A DNA stretch of 64,000 bases, from the NCBI RefSeq assembly GCF_004331485.1, contig NZ_SJKD01000007.1, forward strand, positions 1 to 64,000, read 5' to 3'. The translations under genes were made by a program, and so were the position numbers. This DNA comes from Kribbella capetownensis (GTDB lineage: Bacteria > Actinomycetota > Actinomycetes > Propionibacteriales > Kribbellaceae). This document shows positions 51,375-59,376 of this stretch, piece by piece (position 1 is the stretch's first letter; the number at the start of each line of letters is the position of its first letter). A model generated the notes under the pieces. It was not told the DNA's origin. It saw nothing but the letters and a program-made list of their open reading frames with translations, and did not search any database.

Positions 51375-51423
51375 CCCTGGTTAGACTAGCCGACGAATCG
51401 AAACCGGGGATCTCCCCAGTTAG
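51367..51423. promoter_or_regulatory. Twin TetR operators
   Basis: Two related boxes, GGGGACATCCCTGGTTAG (51367-51384) and GGGGATCTCCCCAGTTAG (51406-51423), 39 bp apart in the same orientation; each has a palindromic GGGGA..TCCC core and a GTTAG tail. The first overlaps the TetR start codon, the second abuts the ribosome site of the divergent gene. Confidence 0.65.
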
Positions 51424-51432
51424 GAGCGTCAG

Positions 51433-51822
51433 ATGGAGCTCGACGACCGGATCGCGATCACCGACCTGATCTCGATGCACGGCCACCTGGTCGACGCCGG
51501 CGAGCCGCCGGACCGGCTGTTCACCGAGGACGTCAGGTACGACGTCTCGGACCTCGGCGGAGGTGTGATCGTCGGCACCGCCGCGCTGTGGGAGGCCGGA
51601 CTGGCTCTCGGCGACGGCAACCCGGTCGGTCACCACATCACCAACGTCGTGCTGACCGACGTGGGCCCGGACGAAGTGGCGGGTCTCTCGAAGGCCATCG
51701 GGATCATGGCCGACGGCAGTTGCGCGAGCCTCACGTACAAGGACGTCGTCGTTCGCACACCGAGCGGCTGGCGGATCAGCCACCGGAAGATCATCCCCCG
51801 TCGCCGGCCGCTCGGGCGGTAG
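51433..51822 (+). CDS. SnoaL/NTF2-like fold protein
   Basis: 129 residues of the nuclear transport factor 2/SnoaL-like type: the opening DDRIAITDLISMHGHLVDAGE, a middle strand with VGHHITNVVLTDV and the closing VVVRTPSGWRISHRKI. Members act as small isomerases, cyclases or lyases, often on polyketide or aromatic substrates; catalytic residues cannot be fixed here. AGGAGCGTC lies before the ATG. Likely controlled by the divergent TetR protein. Confidence 0.85.
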   Translation: MELDDRIAITDLISMHGHLVDAGEPPDRLFTEDVRYDVSDLGGGVIVGTAALWEAGLALGDGNPVGHHITNVVLTDVGPDEVAGLSKAIGIMADGSCASLTYKDVVVRTPSGWRISHRKIIPRRRPLGR

Positions 51823-51839
51823 GGCGCCGGCTCAGGACA

Positions 51840-52343
51840 CTAGGGGCGCCAGGGCATGTGCTGGAGGGTCCAGGTGTTGCCGTCGGGATCCTTGAACCAG
51901 GCGTAGAAGACGCCACCGAGATCTTCGGTCTCGCCGACGTCGACGCCGCGGCCGATCAACTCCTGGCGAGCGGCTTCGATGTCCTTCACGACCAGGTGCA
52001 GACCACGCAGGCTGCCCGGCTCCATGTCGATCATCGGCAACCCCTTCAACAGGGTGATCGAGCAGAACGACCCGGGCGGGGTCAACTGCACGACGCGGAC
52101 GCCGTCCGCGGGTGACACATCGACGTCGACGTGGAACCCGGCCTGCTCGGAGTAGAACCGCTTCGCCCGGTCGATGTCGGTCACCGGCACCGGGATGAGT
52201 TCCAGCAGGAACGCACCCGGCTTCACCAGCGGCGCATGGGGATCGTCCGGGATCTCCGAGGCGTCCTTCGGGATCTCGGTCTGTGTCGGCGGCGGCACCG
52301 GGACCCCCGCCGGCGCATCGGAGATCCCGGGCTGCTCCGTCAT
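51840..52343 (-). CDS. VOC-family (glyoxalase-like) protein
   Basis: 167 residues: a Pro-rich N-terminal 40 residues then one glyoxalase/bleomycin-resistance domain with PVTDIDRAKRFYSEQAGF, GLHLVVKDIEAARQEL and FKDPDGNTWTL. Metal-ligand-type positions (E in LELIPVPV; H in LHLVV) are visible. Substrate unknown. Its ATG overlaps the ku stop (ATGA), so the two may be co-translated. Confidence 0.87.
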   Translation of the reverse strand: MTEQPGISDAPAGVPVPPPTQTEIPKDASEIPDDPHAPLVKPGAFLLELIPVPVTDIDRAKRFYSEQAGFHVDVDVSPADGVRVVQLTPPGSFCSITLLKGLPMIDMEPGSLRGLHLVVKDIEAARQELIGRGVDVGETEDLGGVFYAWFKDPDGNTWTLQHMPWRP

Positions 52344-53275
52344 GCGGACTTCTTCGCAGTCTTCTTGGCGGCCTTCTTCGCGGGCGCCTTCTTGGCCGCG
52401 GCGGCCTTCTTGGCCGGTGCCTTCTTGGCTGCGGCCGCCTTCTTCGCCGGAGCCTTCTTGGCCGGCTCCGCGTCCGCGGATCCGCCCGCGCGGCGAGCCT
52501 TGGCGGCCTCGACGGAGGCACGCAGGGCCGCGACCAGGTCGACGACCTCGGCGCCCTCGGTCTCCTCTTCCTCGGTCTCCGGCAGCGGCACGCCCGCCGC
52601 CTTCGCCTCGACCACCTTCTCCAGCGCCGACCGATACTCGTCGTGGTACTGGTCCGGGTCGAACTCACCCCGCAGCGTGTCGATGTACGACGACGCCATC
52701 GCCTTCTCCTGGGAGCGGATCTCCACGTCCTCGGGCGGAGCGGCGAAGGACGCGTCGCGGACCTCGTCCGGCCACAGCATCACTTGCAACACCATGATGT
52801 CGTCGACGGTCCGCAGCAGGCCCAGGCTCTCCCGCGACCGCAACGCCACCTTGACCAGCGCGTAGAGCTCGGAGCCCTCGAGTGCATCCCGGAGCAGCAC
52901 GTACGGCTTGGCGCCCGGCCCGCCGTCGGCCTGCAGGTAGTAGGACTTGCCCAGGTACAGCGGGTCGACCTGGTCCGAGGGCACGAACTCGAGGACGTCG
53001 ATGACCTTCTTGCTGGACAGCGGCAGGTCGGCGAAGTCGTCCGGCTCGAGCACCACCATCCGGCCGTCGGCCATCTCGTAGCCCTTGCCGATGTCGGAGT
53101 ACGGCACTTCCTCGCCGTCGATCGAACAGACCCGCTTGTACTTGATCCGGCCCCCGTCGGCGACGTGCACCTGGCGGAACGAGATGTCCTTCTCCTCGGT
53201 CGCGGAGAACACCTTGATGGGGATCGTCACCATCCCGAACGAGATGGCACCCTTCCAGATCGCCTGCATCGCCAT
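52340..53275 (-). CDS. ku: Ku protein, non-homologous end joining
   Basis: 311 residues: the Ku beta-barrel core from MQAIWKGAISFGMVTIPIKVF through VDIM and SYIDTLRGEFDPDQYHDEY, then a C-terminal tail (from about 265) of repeated AKKAPAKKAAA units. Ku binds DNA ends and recruits LigD. The lysine-rich tail, like those of other actinobacterial Ku proteins, should help DNA binding or ligase stimulation. No ligD in this window. Followed closely by the VOC gene. Confidence 0.95.
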   Translation of the reverse strand: MAMQAIWKGAISFGMVTIPIKVFSATEEKDISFRQVHVADGGRIKYKRVCSIDGEEVPYSDIGKGYEMADGRMVVLEPDDFADLPLSSKKVIDVLEFVPSDQVDPLYLGKSYYLQADGGPGAKPYVLLRDALEGSELYALVKVALRSRESLGLLRTVDDIMVLQVMLWPDEVRDASFAAPPEDVEIRSQEKAMASSYIDTLRGEFDPDQYHDEYRSALEKVVEAKAAGVPLPETEEEETEGAEVVDLVAALRASVEAAKARRAGGSADAEPAKKAPAKKAAAAKKAPAKKAAAAKKAPAKKAAKKTAKKSA

Positions 53276-53285
53276 CAGCTCCCTG

Positions 53286-53816
53286 TCAGCTCGGGCCCGT
53301 CACGCCGCCGCGGGATCTCTCCGCGGCGAGCAGATCGGGGACCTCCTGTGTCGCATACCACAGCAGATCTTCACCCTCGCACGAATCGAGGGCGAAAAGT
53401 GCGTCGTCGTCGCCGTTCTGGGCGGCGTCCCACAGGTCGGCGGCCTTCCCGACCATCGCGCCCGCACCCGCGGCGTCCAGGTGCACGGCCGCGACCGTCG
53501 TCCACGGGATCACCACGTGCAGCTCCAGCCGGGCGTCCCCCAGCTCGACCGATCCGTCGGCCGGCGGTACGGCGCTCACCTCGGCCGCCACCACGACGCG
53601 GCGCCGGGCCGTGTCCGGGTCGGCCGCGAGCAGTCCGACCGAGGCCCGGGCAGCCTGCGCCATCGCGGCGTACTCGAGCTCCTCGGCGTCGCCCTCGGCG
53701 TACCACTCCCGCAGCGCCGGTGTGACGGCGTACGCGGTCAACGGCGCCGGGCCGAGCTCGCCGGCAGTGCATGCGATGCCCAGCAGCCGCAGTGTGGATG
53801 GGATGTAGACCCTCAT
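53286..53816 (-). CDS. DUF6912 family protein
   Basis: 176 residues from ATG 53816 (MRVYIPSTLRLL). Segments GELGPAPLTAYAVTPALREWYAEG and EELEYAAMAQAARASVGLL are those of DUF6912, an actinobacterial family of unknown function; the C-terminal third has DLWDAAQNGDDDALFALDSCEGEDLLWYA. Its start overlaps the acyltransferase stop (ATGA). It ends 11 nt before ku. Confidence 0.8.
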   Translation of the reverse strand: MRVYIPSTLRLLGIACTAGELGPAPLTAYAVTPALREWYAEGDAEELEYAAMAQAARASVGLLAADPDTARRRVVVAAEVSAVPPADGSVELGDARLELHVVIPWTTVAAVHLDAAGAGAMVGKAADLWDAAQNGDDDALFALDSCEGEDLLWYATQEVPDLLAAERSRGGVTGPS

Positions 53817-55279
53817 GTACCCGCCTTCTTGGGAGCGCCGCGGGGTTTCTTCCGGCCCCGGGAAGCCCGGTTGTGGCTGCCCTTGGTGGTGTCGAGCAGC
53901 TCGTCCAGCGCATCCGTCACACATTGGGCGAAAACAGCGAGGTCGGGCATCGCGGTGCGGTCCGCGTTCAGCCCGAAGGAGACTTTCCCGTCGTACGACG
54001 TGACGCCGACGGACAACCCCTGACCGGGCATCAACGGCACCACCGGGTACGACGCGAGCATCGGCGCACCCTTGGCATACAGCGGGAACTGCGGCCCGGG
54101 CACGTTGGTGATCACCACGTCGTCGATCGGCCGGACCGTCGTGGTGGCGACCCTGGCGGCCAGCGCGTGCAGGGTGGTCGGGGCGAACCCGGCGATGCCG
54201 ACCAGCGACCGAGCGCTGACCGCGCGGCCGGTGTCCTTGTGAACCTTGGTCTGGTACGAGATCTGGTGCAGCCGCATGACCGGGGAGTTCTCGCCGACCG
54301 GCAGGTTCACCGTCGAGGCGATCACCCGGGAGCCGAGCGAGGTCGGCTCGTCGTCCTCGTCGTCGCGGATGCTCACCGGCACCACCGCGCGCACGCTGCG
54401 GGTCGGTCCGACGCCCTCACCCCGCGTCATCATCCAGGCCCGGAACGCACCCGCGACGACTGCGAGTACGACGTCGTTGACCGTGCCGCCGTGCAGAGCG
54501 CGGACGGTCCGGTAGTCCTCCAGATCGGTCTGCACGGTCGTGAACCGGCGCTGACCTGATGTCTTCACGTGCAGTGAGCTCTCCTGCGCGTGCCGCTGCG
54601 CCGCCAGTGAGCCGACCACGTCGCCGAGCACCTCGCGAACGGAGGTGGAGCCGGTCAGGCTGGCCATCTCGGCCCGGGCCAGCTCCAGCACCGCGGTCGG
54701 GTGGCGTGTGGCGTCGGTGAACACGCCGGCCAGCAGCTCCAGTGCGGACGGCGGGTGGTCCGGCTGCCAGGTGTCGGTCGGTGTCTCCCGCGGATGCGCG
54801 GTCGCGTCCAGCACGACCTGGCCGATGTCGACCGTACTGTTGCCGTCGACAAGGGCCTGGTGGGACTTGGCGATGATCGCGAACCGGTCGCCCTGCAGAC
54901 CCTCGACCAGGTACATCTCCCACAGCGGGCGGGCCCGGTCCAGCCGCCGGGACATGATCCGGGCGACCAGCTCAAGCAGCTGCGCGTGGGTGCCGGGCCG
55001 GGGCAGCGCGGAGCGGCGTACGTGGAAGGTGATGTCGAACTCTTCGTCGTCCACCCAGACCGGGCCGGCGAACCGGCCGGGCACCTGCTGCACCCGCTGC
55101 CGGTACCGCGGCACGAACGCGATCCGGTCCCGGATCAGCGCGACCAGGCTCTCGTAGTCGAACCCCTCACCGGAGTGCACCGGCGGCTCGAAGATGTCGA
55201 CCGTCCCGACGTGCATCGGGGTGGCCGGCGACTCGGCCTTGAGGAAGGTGAGGTCCAGCGACGTCAGCCGATCCGGCAT
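53813..55279 (-). CDS. Wax ester synthase/diacylglycerol acyltransferase (WS/DGAT)
   Basis: 488 residues, full length. It esterifies fatty alcohols or diacylglycerol with acyl-CoA to store lipid. The active-site motif HHxxxDG reads HQALVDG (140-146), with Gln at the second His; further family segments are PLWEMYLVEGLQGDRFAI, NDVVLAVVAGAFR, and SNVPGPxxP-like TNVPGPQFPLY. The substitution also occurs in some actinobacterial paralogues and may lower or change activity. ATG 55279. Confidence 0.88.
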   Translation of the reverse strand: MPDRLTSLDLTFLKAESPATPMHVGTVDIFEPPVHSGEGFDYESLVALIRDRIAFVPRYRQRVQQVPGRFAGPVWVDDEEFDITFHVRRSALPRPGTHAQLLELVARIMSRRLDRARPLWEMYLVEGLQGDRFAIIAKSHQALVDGNSTVDIGQVVLDATAHPRETPTDTWQPDHPPSALELLAGVFTDATRHPTAVLELARAEMASLTGSTSVREVLGDVVGSLAAQRHAQESSLHVKTSGQRRFTTVQTDLEDYRTVRALHGGTVNDVVLAVVAGAFRAWMMTRGEGVGPTRSVRAVVPVSIRDDEDDEPTSLGSRVIASTVNLPVGENSPVMRLHQISYQTKVHKDTGRAVSARSLVGIAGFAPTTLHALAARVATTTVRPIDDVVITNVPGPQFPLYAKGAPMLASYPVVPLMPGQGLSVGVTSYDGKVSFGLNADRTAMPDLAVFAQCVTDALDELLDTTKGSHNRASRGRKKPRGAPKKAGT

Positions 55280-55360
55280 CCGATCACCTTCCTCTCGCAG
55301 TCGAAGCTTGTCTCGTCACCCTAGCGGCCGCATCCGACAGTGGGCTGCGACACTGGCTGT

Positions 55361-55527
55361 AGAGGGCGGCTGGGAATACTGCGCCGTAGCGAGCAGGTGC
55401 TCGGCGGAGTGCCTCGGTGTGCTGGAGGGACGGCCTCGATGCGGTGTTCATCGTGGCCTTTTCCTCCAGTGCAGCGACGTGCCCGCCGAGTGCCGCGCAG
55501 TAGGCGCAGTATTCCCAGCCGTCCTCT
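55361..55527. repeat. Long foldback (167-nt near-palindromic) element
   Basis: The ends 55361-55385 and 55503-55527 are 25-nt inverted repeats with one mismatch. Inside, further paired blocks keep register: CTCGGCGG (55400-55407) with CCGCCGAG (55483-55490), CTGGAGG (55422-55428) with CCTCCAG (55463-55469), and GGCC (55432-55435) with GGCC (55455-55458), leaving a loop of about 19 nt. It could be a MITE-like remnant, a terminator for the plus or minus side, or a structured RNA. It lies in the 340-bp gap between the acyltransferase and cupredoxin genes, which holds no gene. Confidence 0.9.
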
Positions 55528-55620
55528 GTGGGAACACTGAGCTATTCGTGTTCGTCAGGCAAGAGGGCGTGTCCCGCGTCCTGAGAAACCGAACAGACCC
55601 CTTGAAAGGCCCCTAGACCC

Positions 55621-56109
55621 ATGCGTTCGACGCTCACTCGCGGTACCGCCGCCGCCCTTCTCCCCACCCTCGGCATGCTGGTCCTGGCCGGCTGCGGCGG
55701 CGGTGACTCCGACAGCGGCGCGAGTCCGAGCACTCCGCCGAGCACCCCGGCCAGCACGCCGAGCGACCTGCCCACGATGACCGCGACCCCGGGCAAGCCG
55801 AACTCCTCCAGCCCGTCGAACACCGCGGACCCGTCCGGCGAGCAGGCCGACGTGACCATCAACGTCACCGTTGCCAACGGCAAGGTGAACCCGAGCGGCG
55901 CGACCGTCGAGGCGAAGGCCGGCCAGACCGTGCTGGTGACCGCGGTCAGCGACGCCGACGAAGAGCTGCACATCCACGGCTACGACAAGGAACTGGAGCT
56001 GACGCCCGGCAAGGCCGCCTCGGTCACGTTCACCGCGAACATGAAGGGCACCTTCGAGATCGAGACGCACAAGAGCGGCAAGCTGGTCGCCAAACTCGTC
56101 GTCTCGTGA
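55621..56109 (+). CDS. Cupredoxin-like lipoprotein
   Basis: 162 residues: signal peptide with lipobox LAGC (Cys near 24), a Ser/Thr/Pro linker (about 30-75), then a small cupredoxin-like domain (DVTINVTVANGKVNPSGATVEAKAG, DADEELHIHGYDKELEL, FEIETHKSGKLVAKLVV). H-I-H in the loop and the final ETHKSG could bind a metal, though the classical Cys ligand is absent. Its stop overlaps the next gene (GTGA). Confidence 0.8.
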   Translation: MRSTLTRGTAAALLPTLGMLVLAGCGGGDSDSGASPSTPPSTPASTPSDLPTMTATPGKPNSSSPSNTADPSGEQADVTINVTVANGKVNPSGATVEAKAGQTVLVTAVSDADEELHIHGYDKELELTPGKAASVTFTANMKGTFEIETHKSGKLVAKLVVS

Positions 56110-57434
56110 TCACTCTTCTTCTCCCGCTGCACGGGATCGGCGGCAGGCAGGACCTGCCGATCCCGTTCGGCCTCGCGGTCGGCGGGGCGGCGGTCGCGGT
56201 CGCCGTCTCGTTCGTCGTTCTCGCGCTGGCCTGGCGGAGCCCGAAGTACCGCGGTGACGCCTCCGGCAGGCGGTTGCCTGGCGCAATCACCCGGACGGTC
56301 GACGCCGGCTGGTTCCGTTGGCTGGTCCGGGTGGTCGGGCTGGCGACCTTCCTCTACGCGATGACGTCGCTGGTGTTCGGCGTGGACCGGCTGACCAACC
56401 CGATCTTCGGGTTCATCTACATCCTGGTCTGGGTCGGCCTGGTGCCGATCTCGATCGTGTTCGGCCCGGTCTGGCGGACGCTGAACCCGCTGCGGACCCT
56501 GCACCTCCTGCTCTGCAAGGCGTTGCGGCAGCCGCCCTCCAAGGGCCTGCTGGAGCTCTCGCCGAGGCTCGGACTCTGGCCGGCCGCGCTCGGGATCTTC
56601 GCCTTCACCTGGCTCGAGCTGGTCGCACCGGACCGGGCCACCATCCCGGTCCTGCAGACGTGGATGGCGCTGTACGTCGTGATCACGATGTTCGGGGCGA
56701 TCCTGTTCGGCGACCGGTGGTTCTCGACCGCCGACCCGTTCGAGGTCTACACGACCCTGATGTCGCGCCTGTCGCCGTGGGGCCGTCGTACCGACGGTGC
56801 GCTGGTGGTCCGCCGCCCGCTGGAGAACCTGGACGGCCTCAAACCGCTGCCTGGCCTCGTCGGCATGGTCTCCGCTCTGCTCGGCTCCACGGCGTACGAC
56901 GGGTTCTCGAACTCGTCGGCGTGGATCGGCTGGGCGCAGAACCAGGACGTGTCGATGACCGTGCTCGGCACCTGTGCGCTGATCGTGTTCATCCTGTTCG
57001 TCCTGGTGACGTACTCCGGTGCGACCCTGCTGGCCGGGCGCCTGTCGGACAGCTCCCGCACGTCACTGCCGCGTCGCTTCGCGCACTCGGTCATCCCAAT
57101 CGCCCTCGGGTACGTCGTCGCGCATTACCTGACGCTGTTCATCCTGGAGGGGCAGCGGACGCTGATCTACCTGAGTGACCCGCTCAGCAACGGCGCCAAC
57201 ATCTTCGGAACCGGACTGCTTGCGGTGAACACCGGCATCACCAACCACAGCACCGCGATCGCCGTCATGCAGGTGCTTGCGGTGGTGGGCGGCCACCTGA
57301 TGGGTGTCGTCTCGGCGCACGACCGCGCCGTCGCTCTGTTCCCGCGGAACAAGGCTCTGGCCGGTCAGATCCCGTTGCTGGTCGTGATGGTCGGCTACAC
57401 CGCGGGTGGCTTGCTGCTCTTGTTCTCGTCCTGA
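56106..57434 (+). CDS. Large integral membrane protein partnered with the cupredoxin lipoprotein
   Basis: 442 residues with about ten to eleven predicted helices, no recognised enzyme motif. Notable are VGGAAVAVAVSFVVLALAW, IFGFIYILVWVGLVPISIVFGPVW near 95-125, WLELVAPDRATIPVLQTW, and the polar AYDGFSNSSAWIGWAQNQD loop. GTG 56106 overlaps the cupredoxin stop, so translation is coupled and the proteins probably act together, perhaps in copper or electron handling at the membrane. Its 3' end overlaps the GT87 gene by 40 nt tail-to-tail. Confidence 0.75.
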   Translation: MITLLLPLHGIGGRQDLPIPFGLAVGGAAVAVAVSFVVLALAWRSPKYRGDASGRRLPGAITRTVDAGWFRWLVRVVGLATFLYAMTSLVFGVDRLTNPIFGFIYILVWVGLVPISIVFGPVWRTLNPLRTLHLLLCKALRQPPSKGLLELSPRLGLWPAALGIFAFTWLELVAPDRATIPVLQTWMALYVVITMFGAILFGDRWFSTADPFEVYTTLMSRLSPWGRRTDGALVVRRPLENLDGLKPLPGLVGMVSALLGSTAYDGFSNSSAWIGWAQNQDVSMTVLGTCALIVFILFVLVTYSGATLLAGRLSDSSRTSLPRRFAHSVIPIALGYVVAHYLTLFILEGQRTLIYLSDPLSNGANIFGTGLLAVNTGITNHSTAIAVMQVLAVVGGHLMGVVSAHDRAVALFPRNKALAGQIPLLVVMVGYTAGGLLLLFSS

Positions 57435-58630
57435 CGCGTGAGCGAACGGCTGGTGACCGCGAGCAGGATGAAGGCGAGCATGCCGAGGATCAGGTGGGAG
57501 TTGCCCGGGATCGACTGCCAGAAGGTCCAGTTGAGCTCACGGTCGTCACGGTAGGGCACCCACCAGATCGAGCGCAGTACGAACAGGCCGTACCAGAGCA
57601 CGCCGGTGACCACCGCGGGGTTGAGACCCCAGACCCGGTTCACGCCGCGGATCAGGCTCACGCCGAGCGGGATGATCCACACCCAGTGGTGACTCCACGA
57701 GACCGGTGACGCGTACAGCACGGCCAGCGCCATCACGGAGATCGCGGTGACCCGCTCGTCGGCCAGCCAGTAGCGCCGGGACAGCCAGAGCACCAGCAGA
57801 CCGAAGACAACCGAGAGCACGAACCACGTCGGCTGCACCCAGCTCGCGTCGTTGCCGAGCCGGTGCAGGAAGCCGTTGAACGACTGGTTACCGGTGTAGG
57901 CCAGACCGCCGACCCGGTTCGCGTCCAGGATGACGTCGGTCCAGTACCGCCAGGACTGGTGCGGCACGATCGCGAACCCGATCGCCATCGTGGCGAGCAG
58001 GCCGAACACGGCGTTGCGCAAGGCCCGCCACTGCTTGGTGACGATCAGCAGTGCGAGGAACGGCAGCGGCGTCAGCTTCACGCCGATCGTCACACCGAGC
58101 CAGAAGCCACGCAGCCGGGCGTCGGCCGGCCGGACCAGGTCCAGCAGGATCATTGCCGTTAGCAACAGGTTGATCTGGCCGAACTGCAAGGTCTGCCAGA
58201 CCGGCTCGAGCAGCAGCGACAGCACCGTGAGCGCGGCCAGCACCGCGGTGCGCTTGCGCTGGGTGAAGAACGACCAGAACGTCTTGGTCAGGCTGGTCCG
58301 CCAGATCAAGGTGATGCACAGCACCGAGATGGTGGTCCAGACCACCAGCGCGACGCCCCACGGTACGGCGGCCAGCGGGACCATCGCGATCGCGGCGAAC
58401 GGCGGGTAGGTGAACGGCAGCCCGGACCCGGCCAGCTCCGCGTCGTACAGGGCGTCGCCGTGCAGGAGCACCGAACCGCCCATCCGGTACACCTGGAGGT
58501 CGATCATGCCGTCGAACAGACCGGCGATCCACGCGCCGAGCGCGACCAGGGCCGCGCAGACCGCGATCACGATCAGGATCCGGCGCAGTGCGAGCGGGCG
58601 GGGAGAGGAGGTGGTGGTCGTCACGGTCAC
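57395..58630 (-). CDS. GT87-type polyprenol-phosphate-dependent glycosyltransferase
   Basis: 411 residues with about ten membrane helices. The extracytoplasmic first loop has the family Asp in GMIDLQVYRMGG, followed by GLPFTYPPFAAI and the conserved VGVKLTPLPFLALLIVTKQW and NQSFNGFLHR. GT87 enzymes transfer mannose from polyprenyl-phosphate-mannose in cell-envelope glycan synthesis. GTG 58630 overlaps the HAD gene stop (GTGA). Confidence 0.87.
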   Translation of the reverse strand: MTVTTTTSSPRPLALRRILIVIAVCAALVALGAWIAGLFDGMIDLQVYRMGGSVLLHGDALYDAELAGSGLPFTYPPFAAIAMVPLAAVPWGVALVVWTTISVLCITLIWRTSLTKTFWSFFTQRKRTAVLAALTVLSLLLEPVWQTLQFGQINLLLTAMILLDLVRPADARLRGFWLGVTIGVKLTPLPFLALLIVTKQWRALRNAVFGLLATMAIGFAIVPHQSWRYWTDVILDANRVGGLAYTGNQSFNGFLHRLGNDASWVQPTWFVLSVVFGLLVLWLSRRYWLADERVTAISVMALAVLYASPVSWSHHWVWIIPLGVSLIRGVNRVWGLNPAVVTGVLWYGLFVLRSIWWVPYRDDRELNWTFWQSIPGNSHLILGMLAFILLAVTSRSLTRQDENKSSKPPAV

Positions 58631-59298
58631 GTCAGGTCGGCTCCGAACAGGGATTCCAGGGCGCGGCGGGTCTCGTCGTACGAGGTGTGCAGCATGCCGG
58701 TCATACCGAGTGCCCGGGCGCCCTCGACGTTCAGCCCCAGGTCGTCCACGAACACGCACTCCTCCGGCTTCAGGTCGAGCCGGCGGGCGGCCAGCAGGAA
58801 GATCTCCGGGTCGGGTTTGCGCATCCCCACCTCTCCGGAGATGACGATGTCGTCGAACATCCCGTCCCAGGTGTCGCGCGGGTAGGTGTTGCCCCAGGAG
58901 TTCGACAGCAGTGCGGTGCGGATCCCGAGCGAGCGGGCCCGGCGGACCAGCGCGGACATCGCCGGCTGGTGCTCGAAGTGCGCGAACATCCGCTCGATCA
59001 GCCCTTCCGCGGGCACCGGCGTACCGTCGCGGCGGACGAGGATCGAGGCCAGCTTGCGCTCGAAGTCCGGTACGGCGATCTGTCCGCGCTCCAGCGCGTG
59101 GACCGGGTTCAGCTCGGCCTCCGCCGTGGCATCGGCCGGGTTCTCGGCGGGCAGCCAGGCCAGCACCGCCTGGAGGTAGGAATCGAAGTCGAACCCGTCG
59201 AGCTCGGCCCACCGGCGCAGCGCCTCCTCCAGCCCGGAGGTCAGCACCCCACCCCAATCCACCAGTAGCCCGCGCAGCTCGACCTTCCCGTCCGACAT
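58627..59298 (-). CDS. HAD-family hydrolase
   Basis: 223 residues from ATG 59298. Motif I is VDWGGVLT, so the second Asp of DxDxT is replaced by Gly; motif II is LLSNSWG, motif III Lys in GMRKPDPEIF and motif IV VDDLGLNVEGA. The cap domain lies at about 20-100. Members with this motif I act on phosphoglycolate-like or dehalogenase-like substrates; here the missing acid makes phosphatase activity uncertain. Co-translated with the GT87 gene. Confidence 0.83.
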   Translation of the reverse strand: MSDGKVELRGLLVDWGGVLTSGLEEALRRWAELDGFDFDSYLQAVLAWLPAENPADATAEAELNPVHALERGQIAVPDFERKLASILVRRDGTPVPAEGLIERMFAHFEHQPAMSALVRRARSLGIRTALLSNSWGNTYPRDTWDGMFDDIVISGEVGMRKPDPEIFLLAARRLDLKPEECVFVDDLGLNVEGARALGMTGMLHTSYDETRRALESLFGADLT

Positions 59299-59376
59299 GC
59301 GCGCAAGCCTACTCAGCACATCGGCGGTCTCACGCTGCCGGTCCTGCCGGTCACTCGCCGTACACGCGTCGTCAGC

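Noticed and set aside
52375..52480. Repeated GCCTTCTTGGC-like units as a DNA repeat element
   Set aside because: They are the codons of the lysine-rich Ku tail and need no separate explanation.
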